Origin: Methanomicrobiaceae archaeon
GTDB lineage: Archaea > Halobacteriota > Methanomicrobia > Methanomicrobiales > Methanomicrobiaceae
Length of the DNA stretch: 5,449 bases
Reading direction: 5' to 3'
NCBI GenBank assembly: GCA_030628325.1
Contig: DAOVRB010000094.1
Span: 1-5,449 of the forward strand
Part shown: positions 4,468 to 5,449 of the stretch, piece by piece
Layout: every line of letters begins with the position of its first letter
Position numbering within the stretch: position 1 is the stretch's first letter
Made by a program: the position numbers and the translations under genes
The notes under the pieces: generated by a model
The model's input: only the letters and a program-made list of their open reading frames with translations
The model's database searches: none
Told to the model about the DNA's origin: nothing

Positions 4468-5100
4468 ATGGCACGGAAGAAATCGGGCAAAGATAAGAGT
4501 GAGCCCCAGTCAACATTATATTATTTTTATACTCAGGAACGGTGGGACAACTGGTTAAAGACGCTTGAAGAGATGGATTTTGAGGGAGATCCTGAGAGTG
4601 AAGAGATGCCCGAAGGTCTGCAGTCACTGGGTAATTTCACTCAGGATATCAATGTATCTGTCTTAAAGATCATGAAGCTCTTTTTGAAGGGGAACTATGG
4701 TGCAGAAACTGCACTTGGTAAGCTGAATGAAGTGGAAGAGATTGTCATGGCCAATGCACCTGAGGGTGAACTTACAGATATTATTGAGGGCATCCAGCTC
4801 CGTTTCCTGGTACTCTTCCTTGCATGTAAGAAAGTTATTTCCGGGGATGCAGAAGGTGATATCAAAACACTTGTGAAAGAAGGAAGAGCTGTTTCTGATG
4901 ATGATTCGGCGAAAGCTCTTGAGATTGCCGCAACAATCGGAGCACTGGTAATTAACGGAAAATCCTGCTGTGGGAAGTACCTGCGTGGTGATATGGATGA
5001 GCTGGATTTCTTTGATGACTGGTTAATTGAGATTGATGAAATGGGCGCGTCACTTAAAACCCTCAAGAACTTTGATGAGCAGTTTGGAGATAGTGTTTGA
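4468..5100 (+). CDS. DUF2150 family archaeal protein
   Basis: This is a 210-residue acidic cytoplasmic protein of unknown function. After a basic, disordered N-terminus (MARKKSGKDK) comes YYFYTQERWDNWL (18-30), which matches the FYxxERWxNW signature I recall for the archaeal DUF2150 family. The rest is predicted to be helical: an acidic linker (38-49), INVSVLKIMKLFLKG (61-75), LNEVEEIVMA, IIEGIQLRFLVLFLACKKVI (105-124) and a C-terminal FFDDWLIEIDEMG (181-193). There is a CC pair at 167-168. No catalytic motif is apparent. No Shine-Dalgarno site precedes the ATG, so the gene may be read from a short leader. Its stop overlaps the start of the helicase gene, so the two products are probably made together and may act together; this partnership is inference. 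Confidence 0.78.
   Translation: MARKKSGKDKSEPQSTLYYFYTQERWDNWLKTLEEMDFEGDPESEEMPEGLQSLGNFTQDINVSVLKIMKLFLKGNYGAETALGKLNEVEEIVMANAPEGELTDIIEGIQLRFLVLFLACKKVISGDAEGDIKTLVKEGRAVSDDDSAKALEIAATIGALVINGKSCCGKYLRGDMDELDFFDDWLIEIDEMGASLKTLKNFDEQFGDSV
5086..5089 (+). promoter_or_regulatory. Ribosome binding site fixing the TTG start of the helicase gene
   Basis: GGAG, seven bases before TTG 5097, lies inside the last codons of the DUF2150 gene. The reading frame has a TAG at 5091-5093, so TTG 5097 is the first usable start, and this site supports it. Confidence 0.55.
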
Positions 5101-5449
5101 TAGCCGGCAGGGCCCGTTTTAGATCTGCAAAGAAGCTCTCCAATGTGGTTGGTTACAGGATTCCTGAATTTGCATTCCACGGTGCGTTTCTGGAGGCTGT
5201 AACAGTGGGAATGGCCTCAGACAATCTGGATCAGAGCCTCAGGGATCGGATCCTTAATTTTTTTAAGGATTTTTTAAACTGTAAATGCAAACAGTCACCG
5301 CTCTGCGGGTGCCCTGAGAGGAAGTTTGCACTCCTGATTATTGAACTGCGTGAAAGTGGGTTTGATCACAGGCAGATTGCTGATTTCCTTCTTGACGAGT
5401 ATGGTATAGAGCTTTTTCCCGCTGATATACTGAGTTTTCTTGAGGAGTC
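5097..5449 (+). CDS. DUF5814-type archaeal helicase, N-terminal part
   Basis: The frame runs from TTG 5097 to the end of the window (117 codons) without a stop, so the gene continues outside. The sequence, with IPEFAFHGAFLEA (22-34), a cysteine cluster NCKCKQSPLCGCPERKF (Cys62, 64, 70 and 72) and a tail YGIELFPADILSFLEE, resembles the N-terminus of the archaeal superfamily II helicases carrying DUF5814, as I remember them from haloarchaea. The helicase motifs themselves would lie downstream and are not visible, so the helicase call depends on this N-terminal match. The CxC-x5-CxC set could bind zinc or an iron-sulfur cluster. The start overlaps the DUF2150 stop by three bases (TTGA), with GGAG upstream, so translation is coupled. 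Confidence 0.65.
   Translation, partial: MIAGRARFRSAKKLSNVVGYRIPEFAFHGAFLEAVTVGMASDNLDQSLRDRILNFFKDFLNCKCKQSPLCGCPERKFALLIIELRESGFDHRQIADFLLDEYGIELFPADILSFLEE

Noticed and set aside
4425..4496. Tiny upstream frames (ATG at 4425 and 4455) before the DUF2150 gene
   Set aside because: Only 7 and 13 codons, no convincing ribosome site; the first probably starts upstream of the transcript.
4695..5180. Minus-strand 161-codon frame opposite the DUF2150 gene
   Set aside because: Very serine-rich product typical of antisense reading, no ribosome site, and it conflicts with two coupled genes on the plus strand.
1..5449. CRISPR array, tRNA or rRNA genes
   Set aside because: No regularly spaced direct repeats and no cloverleaf or conserved rRNA stretch was seen.

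Overview
The window looks like methanogenic archaeal DNA, most likely from Methanomicrobiales (class II methanogens). The main evidence is a full-length Sep-tRNA:Cys-tRNA synthase (the tRNA-dependent cysteine pathway), an archaeal-type ThiI without a rhodanese domain, an archaeal DUF2150 protein and the start of an archaeal DUF5814-type helicase. Shine-Dalgarno sites (GGAGG/GGTG type), TTG starts and TATA-like boxes fit this. The species assignment is inference from remembered family sequences; no search was run.

Layout, left to right. 1-327 (+) is the 3' part of a small OB-fold protein gene that begins outside the window. 328-757 has no intact gene. It holds a decayed C-terminal fragment of an IS200/IS605-type TnpB gene on the minus strand (367-718), whose 3' end still carries three stem-loops and a GGTAGTTCACC-like end resembling an omega-RNA scaffold. 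758-940 (+) is a 60-residue helical protein of unknown function, translationally coupled through a TTGA overlap to SepCysS (937-2115, +). 2116-2261 is the convergent gap with oligo-T signals on both strands and a possible 42-codon ORF with a strong ribosome site. On the minus strand, a LarE-like PP-loop sulfur transferase (4193-3453) and ThiI (3443-2262) form a tight two-gene operon. 4194-4467 is a divergent intergenic region rich in inverted repeats and in an ATAGTG/CACTAT motif. On the plus strand, a DUF2150 protein (4468-5100) is coupled by another TTGA overlap to the 5' part of a DUF5814-type helicase gene that runs off the end.

Together, three adjacent genes handle sulfur on or for RNA and cofactors: SepCysS makes Cys-tRNA from phosphoseryl-tRNA, ThiI thiolates tRNA (s4U), and the LarE-like protein is a likely cysteine- or Fe-S-based sulfur donor. 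The DUF2150-helicase pair is a separate, probably nucleic-acid-related unit. The most unusual items are the omega-RNA-like remnant, the unknown small protein coupled to SepCysS, and the repeat-rich divergent control region. I found no tRNA, rRNA or CRISPR array.
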